DNA of 47,414 nucleotides from Catellatospora coxensis (GTDB lineage Bacteria > Actinomycetota > Actinomycetes > Mycobacteriales > Micromonosporaceae): the NCBI RefSeq assembly GCF_016862635.1, contig NZ_BONI01000075.1, positions 1 through 47,414 on the forward strand, written 5' to 3'. Numbering within the stretch: position 1 is the stretch's first letter; each line of letters opens with the position of its first letter. The notes beneath the pieces were generated by a model, which was not told the DNA's origin, searched no databases, and was given only the letters and a program-made list of their open reading frames with translations. The position numbers and the translations under genes are program-made. Below, piece after piece: positions 16,344 to 27,804 of the stretch.

Positions 16344-17930
16344 ATGACGATCCCGCACCGCCGGCGCACCGCACTGCTCGCCGGCACCATCGCCGCCGCC
16401 CTCGCCCTGGCGGTCGGCCTCACCACCGCCGCGTCCGCGGCCACCCTGTTCAGCGACGACTTCGAGGACGGCAACGCCACCGGCTGGAGCAGCTCGGGCG
16501 GCAGCTGGTCGGTGGTCACCGACGGCTCCCGCGCCTACCGCCAGAGCAGCACCAGCGCCGACGCGAAGTCCCTGTCCGGCACCGCGACCTGGACCGACTA
16601 CACGGTCTCGGCACGGGTCAAGCCGATCGCGTTCGGCAACAGCACCCGCGCGGCCGGGATCGCCGCCCGCGCGTCGAGCACGTCCAGCTTCTACTCACTC
16701 GTGCTCGTCGGCGCGGGCCGCGCCGAGCTGCGCCGCACCAGCGGCGGCGGGGTGACCGTGCTCGCCCAGGCGGCCACTACGGTGACCCCGGGCGCGTGGC
16801 ACACGCTCGCGCTGCAGGTCACCGGGAGCACGCTGCGCGGCTCCGTCGACGGCGCCCAGCTCGTGACCGCCACCGACGGCTCCTTCGCCACCGGGCGGAT
16901 CGGGCTGCTCGGCTCGTACGCCAGCGCCGCCTTCGACGACGTCCAGGTCGTCACGGGCAGCGGCCCCGACCCGTCGCCGTCCTCGCCCGCCTCGCCGCCG
17001 GCCTCCCCGACGCCGAGCACCAGCCCGCCGCCCCTGCCCCCACCCGGCCAGGCGGACGGCTACGCCTCCGTCAACGCCCTCGGGCAGAACGGCACGTACG
17101 GCGGCGCGGGCGGCCAGACCGTCACCGTCACCAGCGCGGCGCAACTGGCCGACTACGCGGGACGGGCGGAGCCTTTCGTCATCCTGGTCTCCGGCCGGAT
17201 CTCCGTCAGCGGCATGATCACCGTGGTGGCGAACAAGAGCATCATCGGCGTCGGCTCCACCGCCGAGATCACGGGCGGCGGGCTGCAGATGGGCTCGACC
17301 ACCCGGCCCGGCAACAACGTCATCGTCCGCAACCTCACCTTCCGCGACGCGTCCGACGACTCGGTCAGCGTGCACAACGCCTCACACCACGTGTGGATCG
17401 ACCACAACGAGTTCTGGCCGGGCTTCGACGGCTCGGTGGACGTCAAGCGGCAGTCGACCTTCGTCACGGTGTCCTGGAACGTCTTCCACGGCACCGACAA
17501 GTCCATGCTGCTCGGGCACTCCGACACGTTCCCCGACGACATCGGGCGCCTGAAGGTGACCTACCACCACAACCTGTTCGACGGGTCGAACCAGCGGCAT
17601 CCGCGGGTCCGCTTCGGCGAGCCGGTGCACGTGTACAACAACCACTACCGCAACGTCGGCCTGTACGGCGTGGCGTCCACGGAGAACGCGGGAGTGGTGG
17701 TGGAGGGCAACTACTTCGAGAACGTGGCGTTCCCGTGCTACTCGACGAACGGCTACGCCGACAGCGCTCCGGGCCGGCTGGTCCAGCGCGCCAACGCGTT
17801 CGTCAATTCGGGCCCCTGCGAAGCCAACGGCAGCGTCACCGAGCCGGGAGGCCTCTACGGCTACCAGCTCGACGACGCCGCCACCGTTCCGGCGAAGGTC
17901 GCCGCCGGTGCCGGGGTGGGCCGGATCTGA
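16344..17930 (+). CDS. Secreted pectate lyase, PL1 with N-terminal LamG-like module (paralogue)
   Basis: 528 residues. A signal peptide (HRRRTALLAGTIAAALALAV, cleavage near ASA) is followed by a LamG-like module very similar to that of the preceding lyase (ATLFSDDFEDGNATGWSSSG), a Ser/Pro/Thr linker, and the PL1 domain (WIDHN at about 351-355; HPRVRFGEP near 420). ATG 16344 has GGAGGAG just upstream; the open frame extends to 16209 without a ribosome site. The tandem pair arose by gene duplication, with stronger divergence in the lyase domain, so the two may differ in product size or preferred pectin. Confidence 0.92.
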   Translation: MTIPHRRRTALLAGTIAAALALAVGLTTAASAATLFSDDFEDGNATGWSSSGGSWSVVTDGSRAYRQSSTSADAKSLSGTATWTDYTVSARVKPIAFGNSTRAAGIAARASSTSSFYSLVLVGAGRAELRRTSGGGVTVLAQAATTVTPGAWHTLALQVTGSTLRGSVDGAQLVTATDGSFATGRIGLLGSYASAAFDDVQVVTGSGPDPSPSSPASPPASPTPSTSPPPLPPPGQADGYASVNALGQNGTYGGAGGQTVTVTSAAQLADYAGRAEPFVILVSGRISVSGMITVVANKSIIGVGSTAEITGGGLQMGSTTRPGNNVIVRNLTFRDASDDSVSVHNASHHVWIDHNEFWPGFDGSVDVKRQSTFVTVSWNVFHGTDKSMLLGHSDTFPDDIGRLKVTYHHNLFDGSNQRHPRVRFGEPVHVYNNHYRNVGLYGVASTENAGVVVEGNYFENVAFPCYSTNGYADSAPGRLVQRANAFVNSGPCEANGSVTEPGGLYGYQLDDAATVPAKVAAGAGVGRI

Positions 17931-17979
17931 GCATGTCCGACGGCGTCGCCACTGCCTGCTCTCGGGTGGTCCGGCGCGG

Positions 17980-18022
17980 GGAGGGGCCCGCTGCGACGCA
18001 TCGTGTCGCAGCAGGCCCCTCC
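17980..18022. terminator. Bidirectional terminator between convergent genes
   Basis: An 18-bp stem (17980-17997 with 18005-18022) with one C-A mismatch and a 7-base loop, followed by TTT. It lies between the rightward pectate lyase and the leftward type VII cassette and can serve both. Confidence 0.75.
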
Positions 18023-18026
18023 TTTC

Positions 18027-18509
18027 TCAGTGCTCCCAGGGGATGCGGCGCGGGCGGCGGGACCAGCGCGGGCTGAGCTGTTCGGACTCGAAGCGGGAGG
18101 TCCACCGTCGCCGCTCCGCGCCGCCGTCGAACTCGGTCACCGCCTCGAACCTGCGGTCGAGCTCGGCCAGCAGCGAGCCCAGCTCACCCGTCGCCAGCCC
18201 CGGCTGCGCGTCCAGGACCGTGCCGAGCGTGTCGCGGTTGGCCAGGTCGTTGAAGTAGAGGTCGATCAGGTAGCCGTCGTCGAGCCGGTCCTGCTCCAGC
18301 CGGCGGATCAGGTGCTCCCAGAGCCGGAACCGGTTGCGGACCGCGTACTTCGGCTCTGTCAGGGCGGCGGCGAACCGGGCCGCCATGCCCGCACGCTCGC
18401 GCTCCAGCCGCTCGGCGTCCACCCGCTCGATCGACGTACGCTCCGCGGGGGTGAGCCGCGTCCAGGCGGCTTCCGTCGCCGGTGCGTCATCGGCCCAGTT
18501 CACTGCCAT
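18027..18509 (-). CDS. Unknown protein, candidate immunity protein of the type VII effector
   Basis: 160 residues, soluble, rich in charged helices (RLTPAERTSIERVDAERLER; YLIDLYFNDLANRD; LLAELDRRFEAVTEFDGG). No signal peptide or membrane segment. I do not recognise the family. It starts 14 bases after the stop of the putative effector gene and ends the cassette, the position where an immunity protein is normally found, so that role is inferred from context. The ATG at 18509 has no clear ribosome site, which suits translational coupling. It ends a few bases from the shared terminator. Confidence 0.6.
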   Translation of the reverse strand: MAVNWADDAPATEAAWTRLTPAERTSIERVDAERLERERAGMAARFAAALTEPKYAVRNRFRLWEHLIRRLEQDRLDDGYLIDLYFNDLANRDTLGTVLDAQPGLATGELGSLLAELDRRFEAVTEFDGGAERRRWTSRFESEQLSPRWSRRPRRIPWEH

Positions 18510-18523
18510 ATGCCGGTGCCCGT

Positions 18524-19654
18524 TCACTCGTTGAGCTGCTGCAGGTAATAGGCGTAACCGTTGTCGGGCTGCATGAACGTGCCCCGGTCGCCCTCTCTGA
18601 TGATGATCGTGCCGGTGTCGGCGTCCCACCACACGTAGCGGGGTGTGCCGTTCGGGGTGTCCCGCACCCGGTGGCCCGGGTTCGCCCGCATGACGTCCTC
18701 CAGGTGGCCGGCCAGGTCGGCGTCCTCGACGCCGGGGATGCTGCGCTGCCCGGCGTGCTCGGCGATCTTGTCGGCGAGCAGGCCCACGTCACCGGCCTGG
18801 CTCGCCGGGTCGGGCGGGCGGGTGAGGCCGCCGAGGTCGCCGGTCGGCGTCACGCCCCGGCCGCCGCGGCCGGGCAGCTCGGGCTGCTGCCGCTTGGCGA
18901 ACACGATGAAGGTGCCCATGCCGGTGTCGACCTGCTTGATCACCGGAATGAGGTTGCCGAGGCTGCGGACCAGCGCCTTCATGATCCGGGCGATCTTCGC
19001 CGCCCAGCGGGCGACCACGGTGCTGACCTGCGCGGCGACCACCGGGGTGGCCAGGCCGAAGGTGAACACCTCCTCGGCGGTCCAGATCGGCAGCCGGGCC
19101 AGCAGCGTGGCGATGCACTCGCCGATCAGGTCCCGCACGATGGTGCGCACCGCCTCGACCAGCGAGCTGGACGCCTCGACGATGACGGCCATGCACTCGC
19201 CGATCTTGGAGAGCGCGAACAGCATCTCCATGCTGCGCTGGGCGTGCGTGGCGTACGCCGCCGCGGCCTCACCCGTCCAGTCGGGCATGTCGGCGACCGT
19301 GCCGCGGCCGTATCCGTCGGCGATCCGCTGGTGTTCGGCGGCGATGTTGCGCCAGCTCTGGGCGTTCGCCCGTAACTGGTCGGGGTCGCCCGCGAGCTGG
19401 TCCAGGCACCACGACAGCGGTTCGACGTGCTCCACGACCCAGCCGAACCCGGCCGTGACCAGCATGCCGAACGGGTCGAGCGCCCAGGCGGCACCTTCGA
19501 CGACCAGGGTCACGCCGCCGAGGGTGCCGTCGATCCAGGAGCCGTTCTCGACGCCGTCGATGAGCATGTCCAGCGACTCGGCGATGCCCACCCCGGAGAA
19601 CCAGGTCGTGCTGTCGACCCGGTCGGCGACCAGCGAATCCCCGGGCTCGTTCAT
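18524..19654 (-). CDS. WXG-like type VII secretion effector with C-terminal toxin-like domain
   Basis: 376 residues. The N-terminal two thirds are helical, with a WXG100-like segment (QSWRNIAAEHQRIADG... DWTGEAAAAYATHA) and long amphipathic helices. After a Pro/Gly linker (PGRGGRGVTPTGDLGG), a compact C-terminal domain of about 90 residues begins near LLADKIAEHAGQRSIPG and includes TPRYVWWDADTGTIIIREGD. This helical carrier plus small variable end is the layout of polymorphic toxins secreted by type VII systems. The toxin activity is not recognised. It starts at an ATGA overlap with the upstream EspC-like gene. Confidence 0.65.
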   Translation of the reverse strand: MNEPGDSLVADRVDSTTWFSGVGIAESLDMLIDGVENGSWIDGTLGGVTLVVEGAAWALDPFGMLVTAGFGWVVEHVEPLSWCLDQLAGDPDQLRANAQSWRNIAAEHQRIADGYGRGTVADMPDWTGEAAAAYATHAQRSMEMLFALSKIGECMAVIVEASSSLVEAVRTIVRDLIGECIATLLARLPIWTAEEVFTFGLATPVVAAQVSTVVARWAAKIARIMKALVRSLGNLIPVIKQVDTGMGTFIVFAKRQQPELPGRGGRGVTPTGDLGGLTRPPDPASQAGDVGLLADKIAEHAGQRSIPGVEDADLAGHLEDVMRANPGHRVRDTPNGTPRYVWWDADTGTIIIREGDRGTFMQPDNGYAYYLQQLNE

Positions 19655-19971
19655 CGCACGCCCCGCACGGTGGTGTCGGCGGCGGCATCGGTGGCGGCGT
19701 AGTTGTCGGCGACCGTGCGCAGCCCGTCGGCGATGGTGTCCATGGTGCGGGAGGTCTGGTCGACGCACTCGACGGCACGGTCGACCAGGCCGTCGAGCAG
19801 CCGCGGCAGCCAGGAGTTGAGCAGCCCGTAGGAGCCGGTGTCGTAGCCGACGCGGACGGCCGCCGCGCGGGTCTCGGCGACGCGCTCGACCAGGCGGTCG
19901 ACTGTCCGGCCGTGGCCGCGGATCTGGTCGGGCAGCGCCTGCAGCGGCGCACCGCCGTCGTCAGGGCGCAT
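19651..19971 (-). CDS. EspC/WXG100-like small helical protein
   Basis: 106 residues, helical, resembling the ESX secretion-associated EspC/DUF2580 group (RGHGRTVDRLVERVAETRAA; TSRTMDTIADGLRTVADNYA; many Ala). Such proteins pair with WXG effectors and guide them to the type VII machinery. ATG 19971 is chosen over GTG 19974. It overlaps both neighbours (11 bases with the YbaB-like gene, 4 with the effector), so the cassette is translationally coupled. Confidence 0.65.
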   Translation of the reverse strand: MRPDDGGAPLQALPDQIRGHGRTVDRLVERVAETRAAAVRVGYDTGSYGLLNSWLPRLLDGLVDRAVECVDQTSRTMDTIADGLRTVADNYAATDAAADTTVRGVR

Positions 19972-20281
19972 CACGCAGTCCCGACTCGTCGATGAGGCGG
20001 CTCAGCTCGGCCCGCAGCGCCGACCGGGCGGCGTCGTTGGCCTCGATGACGGTCCGTGACAGCTTCTCCAGCGACCAGGCGCGGACGCGGTCGTCGAGCT
20101 TCAGCGTCGTCAGCCGGCCCGTGTGGTCGACGGTCGCGGTCACCGACCCTTCGGCGACCGAGACGGTGGCGGCCAGCTCGCCCTGCCGCTGCGCCAGCTC
20201 GCGGGCGCGGGCCGCGCGCGCTTCGATCGCCGCCTGCCAGTCGTCGATGCGCTGGTGCGCCTGCTCCGGATCACCGAACAT
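19961..20281 (-). CDS. YbaB/EbfC-like DNA-binding family protein
   Basis: 106 residues with the strand pattern of YbaB/EbfC: an N-terminal helix (IEARAARARELAQRQGELAA), then VSVAEGSVTATVDHTGRLTTLKLDD, then a C-terminal helix. The actinobacterial divergent branch of this family is commonly encoded beside WXG genes. It begins the leftward four-gene cassette. The role here is unknown: nucleoid association is known for the core family, but it may instead work with the secreted partner. Confidence 0.7.
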   Translation of the reverse strand: MFGDPEQAHQRIDDWQAAIEARAARARELAQRQGELAATVSVAEGSVTATVDHTGRLTTLKLDDRVRAWSLEKLSRTVIEANDAARSALRAELSRLIDESGLRDAP

Positions 20282-20401
20282 CGCGGACCTCGGATGTGAG
20301 GCATTGATCGGCCGTCACGTGAACCTCCCCTTCCGCCACCGGCACGCTGCTTCGCCAGCCTAGGCCCGGTGCTCCGGCGGAAGAAGTCCGATGAGGATGG
20401 A

Positions 20402-20444
20402 AGGGGCGCTTTCCACAACACATTGTGTTGTGGAAAGCGCCCCT
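20402..20444. terminator. Terminator hairpin after GH9 cellulase
   Basis: A 19-bp stem (20402-20420 with 20426-20444), core AGGGGCGCTTTCCACAAC, with a 5-base loop. It lies 6 bases beyond the stop of the leftward cellulase gene. The shape resembles the GGGCACCTTC palindromes, but the sequence is different. Confidence 0.75.
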
Positions 20445-20450
20445 CGTGAT

Positions 20451-23411
<2,961 letters not shown>

Positions 23412-23474
23412 CTATCGCAGTTCGCGGTGCGGTGGGTTAGTCAGGGTTTTCCTGTACGTTTCGGTCGACATCGA

Positions 23475-23498
23475 TGGAAGCGCTCCCACCTCTGTCAA
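23475..23498 (-). promoter_or_regulatory. CebR-like operator (TGGAAGCGCTCCCA) next to cellulase -35 box
   Basis: TGGAAGCGCTCCCA at 23475-23488 differs by one base from the perfect CebR/CelR palindrome TGGGAGCGCTCCCA. TTGACA lies on the minus strand at 23498-23493, so the operator falls in the predicted spacer; the -10 box (ATCGAT, 23475-23470) is weak. CebR-type repressors release at cellobiose, so the cellulase should be induced by cello-oligosaccharides. Confidence 0.75.
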
Positions 23499-23613
23499 GC
23501 ACGATTTAACCGCGCGGTTGCCTTCTTGTGAAGCCCCGATTTCGCGGGAGTCGCCGCCCGCCGATGGTCATGGCCTGACCAGGTGCTTTGTGGACAGCGC
23601 GGGACGGGCGGGG

Positions 23614-24660
23614 TCAGCCGGCGGCGGGGGCGGTGCTGGCGCGAGGGGTGAGGATCGGCGGCAGCAGGGTGGCCGGCGGCACCGCGCGGTCGTCGAGCTT
23701 GCGCATCAGCAGCTCCACGGCCTGCCGCCCGACGTCCTCGGCCGGGATCTGCACCGAGCTGAGCGCCGGGGACGACCGCTCGGCCAGCTCGTCCGGGCAG
23801 ATCGCCACCACGGAGATGTCCTCGGGCACCCGGCGGCCCAGCGCGCGCAGGGAGTTCAGCACGTGCGCCACCGCGGCCTCGTTGTGCACCACCAGGCCGG
23901 TCAGCCGCGGGTGATGGGCCAGCAGCTGGGCGAGGGACTCCTGCACCGCCTGCGGATGCTCCTCGAACGGCTGGGCGTACGCGGTCAGCCGCAGCCGCTT
24001 CGCGGCCTCCACGAAGCCGTCGCGGGTGCGGTGGGCGAAGCCGGTGTCCCGGTCGTACACCACCCGCGGCGCGCCGAGCAGCGCGATCTCCCGGTGGCCC
24101 AGCGCCGCCAGGTGCTCCACGCACACCGCCCCGGCCCGGTGGAAGTCCAGGTCGACGCAGGTCAGCCCGGCCGAGTCGGCGGGCAGCCCGATCAGCACGC
24201 TGGGCCGCTCCAGCCTGCGCAGCGTCGGCACGCGCGGGTCGTGCATCTCCACGTCCATCAGCACCAGGCCGTCCACCATCGCGCCCGCGGCGACCCGGCG
24301 CAGCCCGGCCGGGCCCTCGTCGGCGGTGACCAGCAGCACGTCATGGTGGTGCTGCCGGGCGCTGGTCACCACCGCGGTGGCGAACTGCATCAGCACCGGC
24401 AGGTGCATGCCCTGCCGCAGCGGCAGCACCAGCGCGATCACGCTGGACCGGTTGCTGGCCAGCGAGCGCGCGCCCGCGTGCGGGTGGAAGCCCAGCGCGC
24501 GGATGCTGGCGTGCACCCGGGCGCTGGTCGTGGCGGAGATGGCCCGCTTGCCGCTGAGCACGTACGACACCGTGCTGGTGGACACGCCCGCGTGCCGGGC
24601 CACGTCGGCGATGGTCACCACGCTGTCGCGCTGGGACGACCGCCGCGGACGGCTCCTCAT
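23614..24660 (-). CDS. LacI-family regulator, CebR-like
   Basis: 348 residues. HTH: VTIADVARHAGVSTSTVSYV, hinge HPHAGARSLASNRS, then the ligand-binding domain (SVIALVLPLRQGMHLPVLMQ; AALGHREIALLGAPR). ATG 24660 is preferred to ATG 24690 because GGGGAGG lies 8 bases upstream. It lies between the cellulase and GH3 genes on the same strand, and sites like TGGGAGCGCTCCCA occur upstream of both and upstream of the importer at 30567. It therefore probably represses cellulose use and responds to cellobiose. The match to CebR is by context and operator, not by search. Confidence 0.88.
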   Translation of the reverse strand: MRSRPRRSSQRDSVVTIADVARHAGVSTSTVSYVLSGKRAISATTSARVHASIRALGFHPHAGARSLASNRSSVIALVLPLRQGMHLPVLMQFATAVVTSARQHHHDVLLVTADEGPAGLRRVAAGAMVDGLVLMDVEMHDPRVPTLRRLERPSVLIGLPADSAGLTCVDLDFHRAGAVCVEHLAALGHREIALLGAPRVVYDRDTGFAHRTRDGFVEAAKRLRLTAYAQPFEEHPQAVQESLAQLLAHHPRLTGLVVHNEAAVAHVLNSLRALGRRVPEDISVVAICPDELAERSSPALSSVQIPAEDVGRQAVELLMRKLDDRAVPPATLLPPILTPRASTAPAAG

Positions 24661-24733
24661 CGGCGGCACCTCCCCGCTGCTCCCGTTCATGCCCGCCGCC
24701 CGCCGCGCGAAACCGGCACCGTCACCCGATCGC

Positions 24734-27568
24734 TCATGAAAAGACGAGCTCGCTCACGATGATGCCCGGTGCGTCGTACACCAGGTATAGGTCTGTCCGG
24801 CCGGATGTGCTCAGCGCGCAGCTGATCTTCTGGTACGCGTACCGGCCGGTGCCCGCGCCGACCGCCTCGGCCAGCACCTCGCCGTCGAGCGGGTCGTCGG
24901 CCATCAGCGCGACCCGGCCGGCACCGCCCGCGACCGCGAAGACGATCTCGTCGCAGCCGGTCAGGTCGGTCGCGCCGAACGACAGCCAGGCGCCCGCGTC
25001 GGTGGCCCGCACCGCGTCGCCGCGGTCCGGGGCCGCGTCGACCAGCACCACGCCGCAGCCCTCGTCGTGGTCGACGGCGCGCAGCAGGCCGGGCAGCCGG
25101 CGTGCCCCGATGCGCTCGCCGCGTACGGTCAGCGTGGCGCAGCCGCGGATGTCGGTCGCCGAGCGGCCCACCATCACCTTGTGCCGGGCCGCCTCCACCA
25201 CGGGCCGTCCCGCGGTCACGTCCCAGAACGACAGGTCGGCGGCGGCCAGCGGGATGCTGACCACGGTCCGCTCGCCCGGTTCGAGCCGGACGCGGCGGAA
25301 CCCGCGCAGCCGCCGCAGCGGCTGCTTGACCCGCGAGCGCTGCTGGTGCGTGTAGAGCTGCACGACCTCCTCGCCGGGGCGCTGCCCGACGTTGGCGACC
25401 TCGACGGTCACCGTGACCGTGCCGTCGGCGTCGATCGCGTCGGCGTCCAGGCCGACCGCGCCGTACTCGAACTCGCCCCAGCTCAGGCCGTGCCCGAACG
25501 GGTACAGCGGGGTGCCGCGGTAGTACAGGTAGGTCGCGTCGCTGGTGATGATGTCGTAGTCGTAGAGGTCGGGCAGCTCGCAATGGCTGCGGTACCAGGT
25601 CTGCGGCAGCCGCCCGGCCGGCTCGGCCTCGCCGAACAGCACGTCGGCGAGCGCGTGCCCGAACTCCTGGCCGCCGTGGCTGCTCCACAGCACCGCGGGC
25701 AGGTGCACGTCGGCCCAGCTGACCGCGTACGGGTAGCTGCTGGTCAGCACGAGGGCCGTGCGCGGGTTGGCGGCGTACACGGCGCGCAGCAGCGCCTCCT
25801 GCGCGGGCGGCAGGGCCAGGTTCTCCCGGTCCTCGGTCTCCCGCCCGTTGACCAGGGGGTGGTTGCCCAGCACCACGACCACGGCGTCCGCTTCGGCGGC
25901 CAGCGCGGCGGCCTGCTCGGCCCCGCCGCGGCGCAGCTCCACCTGGAGCCGGGCGGCCTGCTCGAAGCTCGCGCCGACCGCGGCCACCCCGTCCTCGCCG
26001 ACGACGAGGTAGCTGCGGCTCAGTTCGTGGTGCAGGGACAGCGTGCCGTCGGACCGCTCGACCAGCCGGAACGTCTCGTGCACGTCCCACCCGTGCGGGC
26101 CGGGCGCGTCCGCGACCAGCAGGTTGTCGCGTACGGTCAGGTGCCGCCCGTTGGCGGCCGAGCGCAGCGCCAGCACGCTGGTCCCGTGGTGCCCGGCCGG
26201 GCCGGGGTGGCTGCCCCAGTCGAACACGTCGAACCCGTGCGGGTCCGCGAACGCCCGCCGCAGCGGCGCGGCCTCCGCCGGGTCGGCGACCGCCAGGTAA
26301 CCGCCGCCGACCAGGCGCAGCGCCACCCGGTCCGCGCCTTCGGCGAACGTGACCTGGTCCGCGCCGAGCCGGGCGGCGAGGCCATCGCGGGCGGTGACCT
26401 GGTAGGGCAGCGTGCCGCTGTACCAGTCGGCCATCAGCTGGTCGCCGAGCGGCCCGACCACCGCGACCCGGCGCACCTGCTCCGGGTCGAACGGCAGCAG
26501 CCGGCACTCCTGCTTGAGCAGCACGATGCTGCGGGTCGCGGCCTCGCGGGCCAGCGCCTGGTGGGCGGGGCAGTTCACGGTGTCCGGGTCGAGGCCGGTG
26601 AACGGGTTCGCCTCGGCCGGGTCGAACTCGCCGAGCCGCAGCCGGATCGTCAGCACCCGCCGCACCGCGGTGTCCACATCGGCCTCGGTGATCAGGCCGC
26701 GCTCCAGGGCCTCGGTGAGCCGTCCGATGGTGACGTGGGAGTTCGCGTCGGCGTCGGTGAAGCTGTCCACCCCGGCCTTCAGCGAGGCGGCGTGGCTGCT
26801 CGCGTGGTCGGGGAAGTAGGCCTGCTGGGCCGGGTCGGCCAGGTTGCTCGGCGCATACGCGTCCGACACCACCAGCACCTCGTCCCCGGTCCAGGACCGC
26901 AGGTCGTCGTTCAGATGGGGGCTTACGTGCGCCGGACGGCCGTTGACCAGGTTGTACGACGCCATCACGGCGACCGCCGCGCCGCTCTCGATCGCCGGGC
27001 GGTACGCGGGCAGCTCGTATTCGTGCAGCACCCGGGGGCCGAGGTTGCTGGAGCTGACACACCGGTCGTTCTCGTTGTTGTAGCCGAGGAAGTGCTTCAG
27101 CGTCGGCGCGGTCTTCAGGTAGACGGGGTGATCCCCGCGCAGGCCCTGCGCGTACGCCTGCCCCATCAGCCCGGTCAGCCAGGCGTCCTCGCTGTATCCC
27201 TCCTCGTTGCGGCCCCAGCGCGGGTCGCGCAGCGGGTTGACCACCGGCGCCCACACGTTGAGGCCGGCCCCGGACGGGTCCTTGTGGTGGCTGGCCCGGA
27301 CCTCGTCGCCGACCGCCGCGCCGACCCGGCGCACCAGGTCCGGGTCCCAGCTCGCGCCGAGGCCCACCGCCTGCGGGAACACCGTCGCCTCGCCGAGCCA
27401 GGCGAGCCCGTGCAGCGCCTCGGTGCCGGTGCGGAACCCGCCCACGGACAGCCGGGGCACGGGCGGCTGGTGCTGGTGCAGCAGCGCGATCTTCTCGGGG
27501 AGCGTGAGCCGGCCGAGCAGGTCGGCGACGCGGTCGGGGAGCGGTGCGGAGGGGTCGCGGAAGTTCAT
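24734..27568 (-). CDS. GH3 beta-glycosidase with inserted trefoil-like and C-terminal CBM6-like modules
   Basis: 944 residues without a signal peptide, so probably cytoplasmic. The GH3 barrel covers about 1-310, with nucleophile Asp near 236 in VLVVSDAYAPSN. The second GH3 domain is interrupted at about 400-550 by a beta-trefoil-like insert (LALRSAANGRHLTV, FRLVERSDGTLSLHHE). A fibronectin-like domain follows (TVTVTVEVANVGQRPGEEVV), then a C-terminal CBM6-like sandwich (about 830-944). It would release glucose or xylose from imported oligosaccharides; the exact sugar is not set by motifs. AAGGAA precedes ATG 27568. Two 16-bp palindromes lie upstream. Confidence 0.88.
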   Translation of the reverse strand: MNFRDPSAPLPDRVADLLGRLTLPEKIALLHQHQPPVPRLSVGGFRTGTEALHGLAWLGEATVFPQAVGLGASWDPDLVRRVGAAVGDEVRASHHKDPSGAGLNVWAPVVNPLRDPRWGRNEEGYSEDAWLTGLMGQAYAQGLRGDHPVYLKTAPTLKHFLGYNNENDRCVSSSNLGPRVLHEYELPAYRPAIESGAAVAVMASYNLVNGRPAHVSPHLNDDLRSWTGDEVLVVSDAYAPSNLADPAQQAYFPDHASSHAASLKAGVDSFTDADANSHVTIGRLTEALERGLITEADVDTAVRRVLTIRLRLGEFDPAEANPFTGLDPDTVNCPAHQALAREAATRSIVLLKQECRLLPFDPEQVRRVAVVGPLGDQLMADWYSGTLPYQVTARDGLAARLGADQVTFAEGADRVALRLVGGGYLAVADPAEAAPLRRAFADPHGFDVFDWGSHPGPAGHHGTSVLALRSAANGRHLTVRDNLLVADAPGPHGWDVHETFRLVERSDGTLSLHHELSRSYLVVGEDGVAAVGASFEQAARLQVELRRGGAEQAAALAAEADAVVVVLGNHPLVNGRETEDRENLALPPAQEALLRAVYAANPRTALVLTSSYPYAVSWADVHLPAVLWSSHGGQEFGHALADVLFGEAEPAGRLPQTWYRSHCELPDLYDYDIITSDATYLYYRGTPLYPFGHGLSWGEFEYGAVGLDADAIDADGTVTVTVEVANVGQRPGEEVVQLYTHQQRSRVKQPLRRLRGFRRVRLEPGERTVVSIPLAAADLSFWDVTAGRPVVEAARHKVMVGRSATDIRGCATLTVRGERIGARRLPGLLRAVDHDEGCGVVLVDAAPDRGDAVRATDAGAWLSFGATDLTGCDEIVFAVAGGAGRVALMADDPLDGEVLAEAVGAGTGRYAYQKISCALSTSGRTDLYLVYDAPGIIVSELVFS

Positions 27569-27631
27569 CGCCGGGTTCCTTCGTCTGGGCGGACGGTCGG
27601 AAGGTGCGTCGTGGAGTGGGCGGTGCGGGCA

Positions 27632-27647
27632 GTCGAAGCGCTTCGAC
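27632..27647. promoter_or_regulatory. Perfect palindrome GTCGAAGCGCTTCGAC, copy 1
   Basis: A perfect 16-bp palindrome with the central GCGC typical of LacI-family operators, 64 bases upstream of the GH3 start. An identical copy lies 49 bases further on. Two identical spaced sites suggest cooperative or looping repression. Confidence 0.7.
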
Positions 27648-27680
27648 AGTGGATCGCGGACCGGGCGATCCCGATCTCCA

Positions 27681-27696
27681 GTCGAAGCGCTTCGAC
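27681..27696. promoter_or_regulatory. Perfect palindrome GTCGAAGCGCTTCGAC, copy 2
   Basis: Identical to the copy at 27632-27647; centre-to-centre distance is 49 bp. The sequence differs from the CebR-like TGGGAGCGCTCCCA, so a different LacI-type regulator may act here. Confidence 0.7.
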
Positions 27697-27790
27697 GATC
27701 GTCTGAAAAAGACCCCGCGCGACAGGTGTTTCACACGGTTTTCGCAACGGAGTACGCCAGAGATTTACCGTGTTTCACCGGCTGTCGTCA

Positions 27791-27804
27791 AGGGAGCGTT
27801 CCCA
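27791..27804. promoter_or_regulatory. CebR-like operator (AGGGAGCGTTCCCA)
   Basis: Two mismatches to TGGGAGCGCTCCCA. It abuts the predicted -35 box of the GH3 gene, which would place GH3 in the cellulose regulon. Confidence 0.55.

Noticed and set aside
25067-27706. Open frame of 879 codons on the plus strand opposite the GH3 gene
   Set aside because: It lies antisense to a gene with clear GH3 motifs and codes for low-complexity Arg/Val/Gly/Gln-rich protein. Long antisense frames are expected in GC-rich DNA.
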